A stretch of DNA of 64,000 nt from Paraburkholderia graminis C4D1M (GTDB taxonomy: Bacteria > Pseudomonadota > Gammaproteobacteria > Burkholderiales > Burkholderiaceae), in the NCBI RefSeq assembly GCF_000172415.1, contig NZ_ABLD01000003.1, positions 186,001 through 250,000 of the forward strand. Reading direction: 5' to 3'. Both the position numbers and the translations under genes were made by a program. Below the pieces are notes generated by a model that worked only from the letters and a program-made list of their open reading frames with translations, had not been told where the DNA came from and did not search any database. Of this stretch, positions 9,704-18,108 are shown one piece after another; the first letter of the stretch is position 1, and every line of letters begins with the position of its first letter.

Positions 9704-11779
9704 ATGAATCGTTACCCCCTCTGGAAATATGCCGTGATGCTGGTGGCTTTGGTCATCGGCCTCGTGTACACGCTGCCCAATCTGTTCGGCGAAGCGCCGG
9801 CGGTGCAGGTGTCGAGCGGCAAGGCAACGGTCAAGCTCGACTCGACCACGCTGTCGGCAGTCGAAGCCGCGCTCGCAGCCAATCAGATCAAGCCGGAAGA
9901 CGTCACGTTCGACAACACGTCGGCCAACGCGAACATCCGCGTGCGCCTTGTCGACACCGACATGCAACTGCGCGTGAAAGACCTGCTGCAAAAGTCGCTG
10001 AACACCGATCCGAACGACCCGCAGTTCATCGTGGCGCTGAACCTGCAAAGCGCGTCGCCGCGCTGGCTGACCGCGTTGCACGCGCTGCCCATGTATCTCG
10101 GTCTGGATTTGCGCGGCGGTGTGCACTTCCTGCTGCAAGTGGACATGGCGGGCGCGCTGAACAAGAAGCTCGACTCCGACGCGTCCGACGCCCGCACGCT
10201 CCTGCGCGACAACAATATCCGCGACGGCGGCGTGAACCGCGTCAACCAGACGGTGGTGATCAATTTCGCCGACCAGGCGACGGCGGATGCGGCCGCGAAA
10301 CAACTGGGCCGCGGCATCGGCGAGTTGCAATGGGCGTCGCAAAACAGTCCGGACGGCTCTGTGCAACTTGTCGGCACGTTCACGCCGACGGTGCAGAAAG
10401 CCGTGCAGGACGCCGCGCTCAAGCAGAACATCACCACACTGCATAACCGCGTGAACGAACTCGGCGTGGCCGAGCCTGTGATCCAGCAGCAAGGCACCGA
10501 CCGGATCGTGGTCGAACTGCCGGGCGTGCAGGACACGGCGAAGGCGAAGGACATCATCGGCCGCACGGCGACGCTCGAAGCGCGCCTCGCCGATCCGGTC
10601 AACACGCATCCGAATCCGTCCGATCCGGTGCCGCCAGGCGACGAACTGTTCACGCAAGGCAACCAGACGCCGGTGCTGCTGAGAAAGCAGATCATCTTCA
10701 CGGGCGACCGGATTATCGACGCGTCGGCGGGCTTCGACGAGCATCAGCGTCCGTCCGTCAACATTCGCCTCGACTCGGCGGGCGGCCGCGCGGTGCGCAG
10801 TGTGTCGCGCGACAACATCGGCAAGCCGATGGCGATGGTGCTGTTCGAAAAGGGCAAGGGCGAAGTGCTGACGGTGGCGACCATCCAGTCGGAACTGGGC
10901 GACCGCTTCCAGATCACCGGCCAGGCCACGCCGCAAGGCGCCGCCGACCTCGCGCTGCTGCTGCGCGCCGGTTCGCTGGCCGCGCCAATGGACATCATCG
11001 AGGAACGCACCATCGGCCCGAGCCTCGGCGCCGACAACATCAAGAAGGGCTTCCACTCGGTGGTGTGGGGCTTCGCGGCGATCGCCGTCTTCATGATCGC
11101 GTACTACATGCTGTTCGGCGTGATCTCGATGATCGGCCTGTCCGTGAACCTGCTGCTGCTGGTCGCCGTGCTGTCGATGTTGCAGGCCACGCTCACGCTG
11201 CCGGGTATCGCGGCTATCGCGCTCGCGCTCGGTATGGCGATCGACGCCAACGTGCTGATCAACGAACGCGTGCGTGAAGAACTGCGCAACGGCGCGCCGC
11301 CGCAACTGGCGATCCAGAACGGCTACGCGCATGCGTGGGCGACGATTCTCGACTCGAACGTCACCACGCTGATCGCCGGTGTCGCGCTGCTCGCCTTCGG
11401 CTCCGGCCCGGTGCGCGGTTTTGCAATCGTGCACTGTATCGGCATTCTCACGTCGATGTTCTCGGCGGTGTTCTTCTCGCGCGGTATCGTGAACCTCTGG
11501 TACGGCGGCAAGAAGAAGCTGAAGTCGCTGGCCATCGGCCAGGTGTGGCGTCCGGAAACCGCGGCTGCGGGCTCGGGTGCTTACCTCGGTAATGACCTGA
11601 CCGCAGACGACGCCGCAACCGACACCGCGCAAGCCATGCGCGCGGCAAGCGCAGCCGCCGCCGCGAAGCAGAAAGCGCCGGCCGCCGCCGCGCAGTCGCG
11701 CGCGGGCAAGCCGACCGTGCGTCGCCGCAACGCGCCGGGCACGCCGAGCTCGTCGCAGAAACCGGGTTCATCCCGCTGA
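9704..11779 (+). CDS. secD: Protein translocase subunit SecD
   Basis: Predicted 691 aa. SecD works with SecF and YajC to use the proton gradient for the late steps of protein export across the inner membrane. There is one N-terminal membrane helix, a large periplasmic region with the signature LGLDLRGGVHFLLQVD, and five helices in the C-terminal RND-like part with ALALGMAIDANVLINERVREELRNG. It is longer than E. coli SecD (615 aa), partly from a C-terminal cytoplasmic tail of about 60 residues rich in Ala, Lys and Ser. It is 116 bp after yajC and 18 bp before secF. Confidence 0.97.
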   Translation: MNRYPLWKYAVMLVALVIGLVYTLPNLFGEAPAVQVSSGKATVKLDSTTLSAVEAALAANQIKPEDVTFDNTSANANIRVRLVDTDMQLRVKDLLQKSLNTDPNDPQFIVALNLQSASPRWLTALHALPMYLGLDLRGGVHFLLQVDMAGALNKKLDSDASDARTLLRDNNIRDGGVNRVNQTVVINFADQATADAAAKQLGRGIGELQWASQNSPDGSVQLVGTFTPTVQKAVQDAALKQNITTLHNRVNELGVAEPVIQQQGTDRIVVELPGVQDTAKAKDIIGRTATLEARLADPVNTHPNPSDPVPPGDELFTQGNQTPVLLRKQIIFTGDRIIDASAGFDEHQRPSVNIRLDSAGGRAVRSVSRDNIGKPMAMVLFEKGKGEVLTVATIQSELGDRFQITGQATPQGAADLALLLRAGSLAAPMDIIEERTIGPSLGADNIKKGFHSVVWGFAAIAVFMIAYYMLFGVISMIGLSVNLLLLVAVLSMLQATLTLPGIAAIALALGMAIDANVLINERVREELRNGAPPQLAIQNGYAHAWATILDSNVTTLIAGVALLAFGSGPVRGFAIVHCIGILTSMFSAVFFSRGIVNLWYGGKKKLKSLAIGQVWRPETAAAGSGAYLGNDLTADDAATDTAQAMRAASAAAAAKQKAPAAAAQSRAGKPTVRRRNAPGTPSSSQKPGSSR

Positions 11780-11797
11780 GTCCCGGAGAACAAGACC

Positions 11798-12748
11798 ATG
11801 GAATTTTTCCGCTTTCGCAAAGACATTCCGTTCATGCAGCGTGCGTTGATCTTCAACGCCATTTCGCTGCTGACATTCCTCGCCGCCGTGTTCTTTCTCG
11901 TGCATCGCGGGCTGCATCTGTCGGTGGAGTTCACCGGCGGTACGGTCATCGAAGTGCAGTATCCGGGCGCGGCGCCGCTCGACCCGGTGCGCGGCACGCT
12001 GAACAAGCTCGGCTATGGCGACGCGCAAGTGCAGAACTTCGGCACCTCGCGCGACGTGCTGATCCGTTTGCCGCTCAAGCAAGGGCTGACGTCCGCGCAG
12101 CAGAGCGACCAGGTGATGAGCGCGCTCAAGACCGATACGCCGCAGGTGCAGTTGCAGCGCGTCGAGTTCGTCGGCCCGCAGGTCGGCAAGGAACTCGCCA
12201 CCGACGGTCTGCTGGCGCTCGCCTGCGTGGTCGTGGGTATCGTGATCTATCTGTCGTTCCGCTTCGAATGGAAGTACGCGGTGGCCGGCGTGATCGCCAA
12301 CTTGCACGACGTCGTGATCATTCTCGGCTTCTTCGCGTTCTTCCAGTGGGAGTTCTCGCTGTCGGTGCTGGCGGCCGTGCTCGCGGTGCTGGGTTATTCG
12401 GTGAACGAATCGGTGGTTATCTTCGACCGGATTCGCGAGACCTTCCGCCGCGAACGCAAGATGACGGTGATCGAAGTCATCAACCACGCGATTACGAGCA
12501 CGATGTCGCGAACCGTCATCACGCACGGCTGTACGCAGATGATGGTGCTGTCGATGTTCCTGTTCGGCGGCCCGACGCTGCACTACTTCGCGCTGGCGCT
12601 GACGGTCGGTATTCTGTTCGGTATCTACTCGTCGGTGTTCGTCGCGGCGGCGCTCGCAATGTGGTTCGGCGTGAAGCGCGAGGATCTGGTGAAGGACAAG
12701 AAAGAACGCGTTGATCCGAACGATCCGAATGCGGGTGCGCAGGTGTGA
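11798..12748 (+). CDS. secF: Protein translocase subunit SecF
   Basis: Predicted 316 aa, the usual SecF size. It has an N-terminal helix, a small periplasmic domain beginning VEFTGGTVIEVQYPG, and five C-terminal helices with VLGYSVNESVVIFDRIRE, the SecF counterpart of the SecD proton-path motif. CCCGGAG lies about 10 nt before ATG 11798. It is the last gene of the yajC-secD-secF unit; a strong terminator follows about 40 bp after the stop. Confidence 0.97.
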   Translation: MEFFRFRKDIPFMQRALIFNAISLLTFLAAVFFLVHRGLHLSVEFTGGTVIEVQYPGAAPLDPVRGTLNKLGYGDAQVQNFGTSRDVLIRLPLKQGLTSAQQSDQVMSALKTDTPQVQLQRVEFVGPQVGKELATDGLLALACVVVGIVIYLSFRFEWKYAVAGVIANLHDVVIILGFFAFFQWEFSLSVLAAVLAVLGYSVNESVVIFDRIRETFRRERKMTVIEVINHAITSTMSRTVITHGCTQMMVLSMFLFGGPTLHYFALALTVGILFGIYSSVFVAAALAMWFGVKREDLVKDKKERVDPNDPNAGAQV

Positions 12749-12785
12749 TGGCGTTTAACTAACGCGCAGTGCATCGTTGTAAAGC

Positions 12786-12820
12786 AAAAGGCCGGTTCAT
12801 CGACGAACCGGCCTTTTGCG
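12786..12820. terminator. Bidirectional terminator between secF and the convergent transporter gene
   Basis: AAAAGGCCGGTTC and GAACCGGCCTTTT form a 13-bp stem around a 6-nt loop. T-rich sequence follows on both strands, so it can serve secF on plus and the MFS gene on minus. Confidence 0.85.
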
Positions 12821-12847
12821 TTTACCGCGCGATGTCCGCTTACGAGC

Positions 12848-14125
12848 CTACCGGAACCCCAACTTCCGTCGCGCCGCCACCAGCGACGCCAGGCTCAACA
12901 GCGCGGCGAAAATCAGGTAATAACTCGGCGCGGCCTTCGAACCGGTAAAGCTGATCAGCCACGCGATGATGAACGGCCCGAAGCCGCCGAACACCGTGAC
13001 CGCGATGTTATAGGCGAGCGACATGCCGGTCGTGCGCGTTTGCACCGGAAACATCTCCGACAGCAAGCCCGGCAGCGCCGCGAAATAGCCGGTCATCAGG
13101 AAACCGAGCAGGATTTGCAGCGCGATCAGCGTGCCGAACGTAGGATGTGCGACCAGATAGACGAACGCCGGATAGATCAGCACGAGCAGCAGCACGCCGG
13201 AGATCAGCATGATCGTCGTGCGTCCGTGCCGGTCCGACAGATGCCCAACGAGCGGCGCAAACACCATCTGGATCAGGCCGGTCAGCGCGATCGCCGAAAA
13301 CGCAACCGATGGCGCGAGCCCCAGTTGCTTCACGCCGAAGGTGGGCATGAACAGCACGAGGTAAGTCGACACCGTGCCGAGCACGACCGCGCCGATTGCG
13401 ATCAGGAGCCGCAGCTTCTGGCTCGTGAAGGTATCGCGCAGCGGCGTCGTGGTGGTTTCCGCGGCGAGAAACTCGGGCGTCTCGTCGAGCTTCGTGCGAA
13501 TGTACCAGGCAACCGGTCCGATCAGCAGCCCGAAGAAAAACGGCACGCGCCACCCCCAGGCCGCCATCTGCTTCGGCGTCAGATTGCCCGTCAGCACGAC
13601 GCCGAAACCGGCCGCGAGCAGCGTCGTGAGCCCCTGGCTCGCGACCTGCCAGCTTGCGAAAAAGCCGCGCCGCGCCGGCACATGCTCCGCGAGAAACGCC
13701 GTCGCGCTGCCGAATTCGCCGCCGGCCGAGAAGCCCTGCATCAAACGCGCGATGACGAGAATCACCGGCGCCGCGATGCCGATGCTTCGGTACGTCGGCA
13801 AAATCGCGATGATCAGCGTGCCGCCCATCATCAGCAGGATGGACAGCGTGAGCGCCGCCTTGCGTCCGGCGCGGTCGGCGTACGCACCGATCACGATGGC
13901 CCCGAGCGGCCGCATGAAGAACGACACGCCGAATGTGCCGAGCGTGAGCAGCAGCGACACGGTGTCGTTGCCGGCCGGAAAAAACAGCTTCGCGATCACC
14001 ACGGCAAAAAAGCCGTAGACCACGAGATCGAACCATTCCAGCGCGTTGCCGATGGACGCGGCGATCACCGCCCGCCACGAATTTCGCCGGCTTCCCGCAA
14101 GGCTTGCTGCAGTCGTTGCGTTCAT
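12848..14125 (-). CDS. MFS transporter of the metabolite:H+ symporter (MHS) family
   Basis: Predicted 425 aa with 12 hydrophobic segments. The N-terminal GNALEWFDLVVYGFFA, the loop YADRAGRKAALT, RLMQGFSAGGEFGSATAFLAE and the second-half loop SDRHGRTTIMLIS are typical of the MHS branch (citrate, alpha-ketoglutarate, proline/betaine, shikimate carriers). The closest resemblance by eye is to citrate/dicarboxylate-type members, but the substrate cannot be fixed. GGAGAT before ATG 14125 supports the start. No catabolic gene or regulator lies next to it that would point to a substrate. It is convergent with secF. Confidence 0.88.
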   Translation of the reverse strand: MNATTAASLAGSRRNSWRAVIAASIGNALEWFDLVVYGFFAVVIAKLFFPAGNDTVSLLLTLGTFGVSFFMRPLGAIVIGAYADRAGRKAALTLSILLMMGGTLIIAILPTYRSIGIAAPVILVIARLMQGFSAGGEFGSATAFLAEHVPARRGFFASWQVASQGLTTLLAAGFGVVLTGNLTPKQMAAWGWRVPFFFGLLIGPVAWYIRTKLDETPEFLAAETTTTPLRDTFTSQKLRLLIAIGAVVLGTVSTYLVLFMPTFGVKQLGLAPSVAFSAIALTGLIQMVFAPLVGHLSDRHGRTTIMLISGVLLLVLIYPAFVYLVAHPTFGTLIALQILLGFLMTGYFAALPGLLSEMFPVQTRTTGMSLAYNIAVTVFGGFGPFIIAWLISFTGSKAAPSYYLIFAALLSLASLVAARRKLGFR

Positions 14126-14478
14126 GCAGATCTCCAGTTCGCGCGAATATTATGGATGCGAGCCGACGCCCGATCTCGCCGCATTGGATGCGCGCACAAC
14201 CAATGCGGTGCCAGCGCTCTATGTACCCGAAAAATTAAAGCGGCGCGAGTGCGAAATGTCGAACCGGCCGGAGATAACGCCTCGATCGCCTTCGATTTCC
14301 TGCGACGCCATGAAAAAGCCGCTTCGTCGCGAAAGCGACGAAGCGGCCGGAACAGCGGTAAAACGCGCGGTAAAACGGACGGTTTGCTTTTTGATGCGCC
14401 GCAACGGCGGCATCATCTCAAACGCGACCGCAAACGCTACCGCAAGCGGGCAGGCGCCCGCTGCGCCCTCACCAGCGC
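14126..14478. other. Intergenic region between the MFS gene and the yceI-like gene
   Basis: About 350 bp without a convincing gene. It holds the terminator of the yceI transcript at 14313-14347 and presumably the promoter of the MFS gene near 14130-14260. No repeat or RNA gene was seen. Confidence 0.6.
14313..14347 (-). terminator. Rho-independent terminator of the cytochrome b561-yceI unit
   Basis: GCCGCTTCGTCGC pairs with GCGACGAAGCGGC around a GAAA tetraloop on the plus strand (TTTC on the minus strand), followed by TTTTT on the minus strand. It lies about 130 bp past the stop of the last yceI-like gene. Confidence 0.88.
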
Positions 14479-15060
14479 TTATTGCTTGATGCCTTCAGCC
14501 TGGATATGCAGCTTCGTCTCCATGCTAAAGCCGTACTTGCTGCCGAAATCCATGCCGTAATCCGCGCGATTGAATTGCGCGCTCGCCTCGACGCCGCACA
14601 CTTCGCGCTTGAGCACCGGGTGCTGCATGCACTTGAACGACTCCACCTTCAGATTCAGCGGCTTCGTCACGCCGTGCAGCGTCAGGCTGCCGACCACTTC
14701 CGACGGCTTGTCGCCGTCGAACTTGATGTCGGTGCCCTTGTACGTCGCAGCGGGAAACTTAGCGACGTCGAAGAACTCCGCCGTCTTCAGGTGATCGTCC
14801 AGCTTGCCGTTGCCGGTGGAAATCGACGCCGCATCGACGTTCACTTCGACCGTGCCGGTCTTGGCCGCGCGGTCGAGCGTAACCGTGCCCGAGCTTTTCG
14901 TGAACTTGCCGCGCCACACCGACAGGCCGCCGAAGTGGTCCGCCTCGAAACTCGGATAGGTGTGAGTCGGGTCGAGCTGATAGGTGTCGGCGGCGGCGAA
15001 TGCGCCAAGCGAAACGCAGGAGGCCAATGCACCGGCGGCGATCAACGTGGATGTCTTCAA
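14479..15060 (-). CDS. YceI-family periplasmic lipid-binding-type protein (first paralogue)
   Basis: Predicted 193 aa with a cleavable signal peptide ([23 protein letters not shown] in outline) and the YceI fold signatures [19 protein letters not shown] and [12 protein letters not shown]. YceI proteins are secreted lipocalin-like barrels that bind polyisoprenoid lipids. The start appears to be TTG at 15060, because GGGAG lies 7 nt upstream and the neighbouring ATG at 15064 is followed at once by a stop in its frame. It is the third gene after cytochrome b561 and a second YceI paralogue. Two internal cysteines (in [15 protein letters not shown]) could form a disulfide. Confidence 0.9.
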   Translation of the reverse strand: MKTSTLIAAGALASCVSLGAFAAADTYQLDPTHTYPSFEADHFGGLSVWRGKFTKSSGTVTLDRAAKTGTVEVNVDAASISTGNGKLDDHLKTAEFFDVAKFPAATYKGTDIKFDGDKPSEVVGSLTLHGVTKPLNLKVESFKCMQHPVLKREVCGVEASAQFNRADYGMDFGSKYGFSMETKLHIQAEGIKQ

Positions 15061-15110
15061 TTCATGCTCCCAGTCAGGTAAGAACGGCTGCGCTCAACGC
15101 GCAGCGCAAG

Positions 15111-15674
15111 TCACTTGCGTGCGGCTACGATATGAAACTTGATGACGACGTCGTCGGCAACCACGGACGTGTCTTTCCACTCGCCCGTGCCGATGTCGAA
15201 CTGCGAACGCTTGATCGGCAACGAGCCGTCGAACGCCTGCGTCGCGCCCTGCTGCGTCACGGTAACGGGCACCACGACCGTCTGCGATTTGCCCTTGATG
15301 GTCAGCTTGCCCGTCACCTTGTACTGATTGCCGCCGGCCGGCGCAATCGCGCTCGAAACGAAGGTCGCGCTCGGATAGGTCTTCGCGTCGAACCATTCCT
15401 TGCCGCGGACCTGATCGTTATAGCTCTCGTCGCCGAGATCGTAGCTCGCCACGTCGATGTTCAGTTGCGCGCTGCCCTCGGCGGGCTTGGCCGGATCGAA
15501 CTTGACCTGCGCGGTGAATTTGCCGAACTTGCCTTCGACCGGCACGTTCATCTGCTTCGAGGTAGCCGTCACCGAACTCTTCGCGGTGTCGACCTGGGCC
15601 AGCGCGCCGCCGGCCGCGGTCAGCGAGGCTGCGGCAAACGCCGCCAGCATGTAGCGATAAAACGAGACCTTCAT
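15111..15674 (-). CDS. YceI-family periplasmic protein (second paralogue)
   Basis: Predicted 187 aa from ATG 15674 (MKVSFYRYMLAAFAAASLTA, a signal peptide). AGGACC lies upstream, and the gene begins 8 bp after the cytochrome b561 stop. YceI core segments are SYDLGDESYNDQVRGKEWFD, KVTGKLTIKGKSQTVVVPV and RSQFDIGTGEW. It lacks the cysteine pair of the next gene. The pairing with a b561 cytochrome is a common proteobacterial arrangement and suggests a periplasmic role tied to isoprenoid quinone or lipid handling, which is an inference. Confidence 0.9.
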   Translation of the reverse strand: MKVSFYRYMLAAFAAASLTAAGGALAQVDTAKSSVTATSKQMNVPVEGKFGKFTAQVKFDPAKPAEGSAQLNIDVASYDLGDESYNDQVRGKEWFDAKTYPSATFVSSAIAPAGGNQYKVTGKLTIKGKSQTVVVPVTVTQQGATQAFDGSLPIKRSQFDIGTGEWKDTSVVADDVVIKFHIVAARK

Positions 15675-15682
15675 GGTGGTCC

Positions 15683-16243
15683 TTATTTGAGGAAGGGAAT
15701 CATGCGCGACAGCAGCCCGTCGCGGTCCAGCCACTGATGCTTGAGCGCCGCCGCGACGTGCATCGCGACCAGCGTCAGCAACGTGTAATTCAACACGATG
15801 TGGACGTTCTTGAGCAGTTCCTTCAGATGCGGGTCCGGCGCGATCAGCCGCGGCAGCGGGATCAGACCGAGATAGACGACCGGCACGTTCGCCGCCGAGC
15901 TATACAGATAACCGGAGACGGGAATTGCAATCATCAACGCATACAGCAGCAGATGCACGAGATGGGCGGCGCCCCGCTGCCAGGCGGGCATGCGGCGCGG
16001 CATCGCCGGCGCGCCGTGAGTGGCGCGCCACAGAATGCGCACGACAGCGAGCGCGAACACGGTCACGCCGATCCACTTATGCCACGAAAAATAGCGCAGC
16101 TTGGTCGGCGTGAAACCGGGAATGTCGGTCATCACCCAGCCGAGCGCGAAGCCGCAAACGATCAGCAGCGCGATCAGCCAATGAATCGCAATGGCGGTCC
16201 GCGTGTACGACTCCCGGCCGCCGAATGAAGGATTGTGTGCCAT
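15683..16243 (-). CDS. Cytochrome b561 family membrane protein
   Basis: Predicted 186 aa with four membrane helices and the di-haem b561 histidines: H in AIAIHWLIALL, H in YFSWHKWIGV, and H in KNVHIVLNYTLL and VAMHVAAALKHQW. CybB-type proteins carry electrons between the quinone pool and an unknown partner in the inner membrane. It is first of a three-gene unit with two YceI paralogues. It is divergent from the pqi operon across a 414-bp intergenic region. Confidence 0.93.
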   Translation of the reverse strand: MAHNPSFGGRESYTRTAIAIHWLIALLIVCGFALGWVMTDIPGFTPTKLRYFSWHKWIGVTVFALAVVRILWRATHGAPAMPRRMPAWQRGAAHLVHLLLYALMIAIPVSGYLYSSAANVPVVYLGLIPLPRLIAPDPHLKELLKNVHIVLNYTLLTLVAMHVAAALKHQWLDRDGLLSRMIPFLK

Positions 16244-16657
16244 GACAGGTCAACGCTTGCTAAGAGAGGTTAACGGCGCGGCACCCCCGGCTATTCCCCG
16301 CCGATGTAAAGTCCATCGCCAAAGTGCCGGGCGCCGCGGCCTTCGAGACGCACCAGGCCGCCATGCTACCCGAAGCGCAAAAAGCTGGCTGCGGCAAAGC
16401 GAAATTGACCGAAGGACGCCTTCACGTTCCCGGATCAGCCGGTTGAACAATTGGGGACGGACGCTGTCAGAACCGTTGCGCGCCAAGCGTTTCGCGCTCA
16501 CCGGCGCGGCGCGGCAATGCCTTTTGGTACTATTGCTCCACGAATTTTTACAGACCCGCCGAATCGGCTACATTGCGACCCGCATTGCAACCAGTATTGC
16601 CACCGAAATTGCGACCGGCATTGCACGCTCACTTACATATCGTTGGCCCGCTGCCGC
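16244..16657. other. Divergent regulatory region between cytochrome b561 and pqiA
   Basis: 414 bp without a supported gene. It must hold both promoters. The last 90 bp contain a 12-bp tandem repeat (16571-16630) close to the pqiA start. No clear -35/-10 pair was found. Confidence 0.5.
16571..16630 (+). repeat. 12-bp tandem repeat, about 4.5 copies
   Basis: Five consecutive 12-mers, CATTGCGACCCG, CATTGCAACCAG, TATTGCCACCGA, AATTGCGACCGG and CATTGCACGCTC, share the core ATTGCnACC. The last copy is degenerate. It ends 27 bp before the pqiA ATG, so it lies in the leader or promoter. Confidence 0.85.
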
Positions 16658-17449
16658 ATGGAACATGACAACCTGATCGCGTGCCATGAATGCGATACGC
16701 TGTTCCGCAAGCCACGGCTTGTCGGGCGCAAAGTCGCCCGCTGTCCGCGCTGCGGCGCCACGCTCTACGCGGGCGTATCGCGCAAGCTCGACGGCATCAG
16801 CGCCATGACGCTCGCCGCGCTGATCACGTTCCTGATCGCGCAGGGCTTCCCCATCGTCGAGCTGGAGACTAATGGCATTACCTCGCAGACCACGCTGTTC
16901 GGTGCGCTCGTCGCGCTGTGGAACGAGAACATGCAGATCGTCGCCGTCATGGTGTTCTGCTCGACGATTCTCTTTCCGCTCACCGAACTCGTCGCGCTGC
17001 TCTACGTGCTGGTACCGCTGCGCGCCGGCTATGTGCCGGGAGGCTTTAACCGCGTGTTGCGCGCGATCCAGTTCGTGCGGCCCTGGGGCATGATCGAAGT
17101 GTTCATGCTCGGCGTGCTCATCACGATCGTGAAGATGGTCAGTCTCGCGCGCGTGATTCCGGAAGCGGCGCTCTTCGCGTTCGGCGCGCTGACGCTGATG
17201 TTCGCCGTGGTCGTCACGTTCGATCCGCGCATTCTGTGGGATCTCGCCGACGAACTCGGCGCGCGCGGCCAGCGGCCGCTGCCGCGCACGTCGGCCGACA
17301 GCGCGGCAGCCGCGCTCGGCTCGATGGCCGGCCCGCCCGCGCCGCCGCTGCTGCAAGCCGGCGACGAAGCCGACTCGAGCCGCGACACACGCAGCGACCC
17401 AGGCCGCGGCACAACTCCCGGCGCCCCGCCGGCCTCCAATCGAGGATGA
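16658..17449 (+). CDS. pqiA: PqiA-like integral membrane protein, first half
   Basis: Predicted 263 aa from ATG 16658 (MEHDNLIACHECDTLFR). PqiA is the inner-membrane partner of the PqiB MCE tunnel that moves lipids between the two membranes. An N-terminal zinc-ribbon-like pair, CHECD and CPRCG, is followed by four hydrophobic segments. The C-terminal 50 residues are a proline/alanine-rich cytoplasmic tail. E. coli PqiA (about 417 aa) carries two such modules in one chain; here the second is a separate gene that overlaps this one by an ATGA. No clear ribosome site was seen, and a longer frame from 16451 runs through the tandem repeat and is unlikely. Confidence 0.88.
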   Translation: MEHDNLIACHECDTLFRKPRLVGRKVARCPRCGATLYAGVSRKLDGISAMTLAALITFLIAQGFPIVELETNGITSQTTLFGALVALWNENMQIVAVMVFCSTILFPLTELVALLYVLVPLRAGYVPGGFNRVLRAIQFVRPWGMIEVFMLGVLITIVKMVSLARVIPEAALFAFGALTLMFAVVVTFDPRILWDLADELGARGQRPLPRTSADSAAAALGSMAGPPAPPLLQAGDEADSSRDTRSDPGRGTTPGAPPASNRG

Positions 17450-18108
17450 CCCGCGCGATGAAATACGTCACCGCAAAACGCGCGGGGCTCGTGGCCTGCC
17501 ATGCGTGCGGACGCGTCGAGCCGCGCATCCGCTCGGTCACGCCGCAGCACTGCGGGCGCTGCGGCGCGCATCTGCACTCGCGCAATCCCGACAGCCTGAT
17601 GCGAACCTGGGCGCTGCTGATCGCCGCGGCCTTGCTGTATATTCCGGCAAATTTGTTGCCGGTCATGCACACGTCGTCGCTGCTCGGTTCCGAAGACGAC
17701 ACCATCATGAGCGGCGTCGTTTATTTCTGGACCTCCGGCGACTGGCCGCTCGCGGTGATCGTGTTTATCGCCAGCATCATGGTGCCGATGCTGAAGCTGA
17801 GCGTGCTCGTGCTGCTCACCGTCACCGCGCAGCGACGCTCGCGCTGGCGGCCGGAGCAGCGCACGACGCTCTATCGGATGGTCGAGCGGATCGGCCGCTG
17901 GTCGATGCTCGACGTGTTCGTCGTCACGTTGACCGTGGCGCTCGTGCGTTTCAAATCGCTTGCCGTGATCACGGCCGGCCCTGGCGCGATTGCGTTCGGC
18001 TCGGTAGTGATCCTGACGATGATGGCCTCCATGCAATTCGATCCACGGCTCATCTGGGACCACGTGGACGGCAGTACCCAAAAACCTCAGGACCTCGAAC
18101 ATGACTAG
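17446..18108 (+). CDS. pqiA: PqiA-like integral membrane protein, second half
   Basis: Predicted 220 aa from ATG 17446, which overlaps the previous stop (ATGA) and so suggests translational coupling; ATG 17458 is an alternative. It has its own zinc-ribbon-like pair, CHACG and CGRCG, then four membrane helices, with PANLLPVMHTSSLLG and MVPMLKLSVLVLLT typical of the PqiA/YebS family. It corresponds to the second module of E. coli PqiA. Its stop lies 8 bp inside pqiB. All four pqi genes overlap and must be one operon. Confidence 0.9.
   Translation: MTRAMKYVTAKRAGLVACHACGRVEPRIRSVTPQHCGRCGAHLHSRNPDSLMRTWALLIAAALLYIPANLLPVMHTSSLLGSEDDTIMSGVVYFWTSGDWPLAVIVFIASIMVPMLKLSVLVLLTVTAQRRSRWRPEQRTTLYRMVERIGRWSMLDVFVVTLTVALVRFKSLAVITAGPGAIAFGSVVILTMMASMQFDPRLIWDHVDGSTQKPQDLEHD

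Noticed and set aside
16191..16676. 161-codon ORF with an IAT-rich repeat before pqiA
   Set aside because: The repeat peptides come from the 12-bp DNA repeat; the rest is low-quality Arg-rich sequence, and the frame ends 17 bp inside pqiA.
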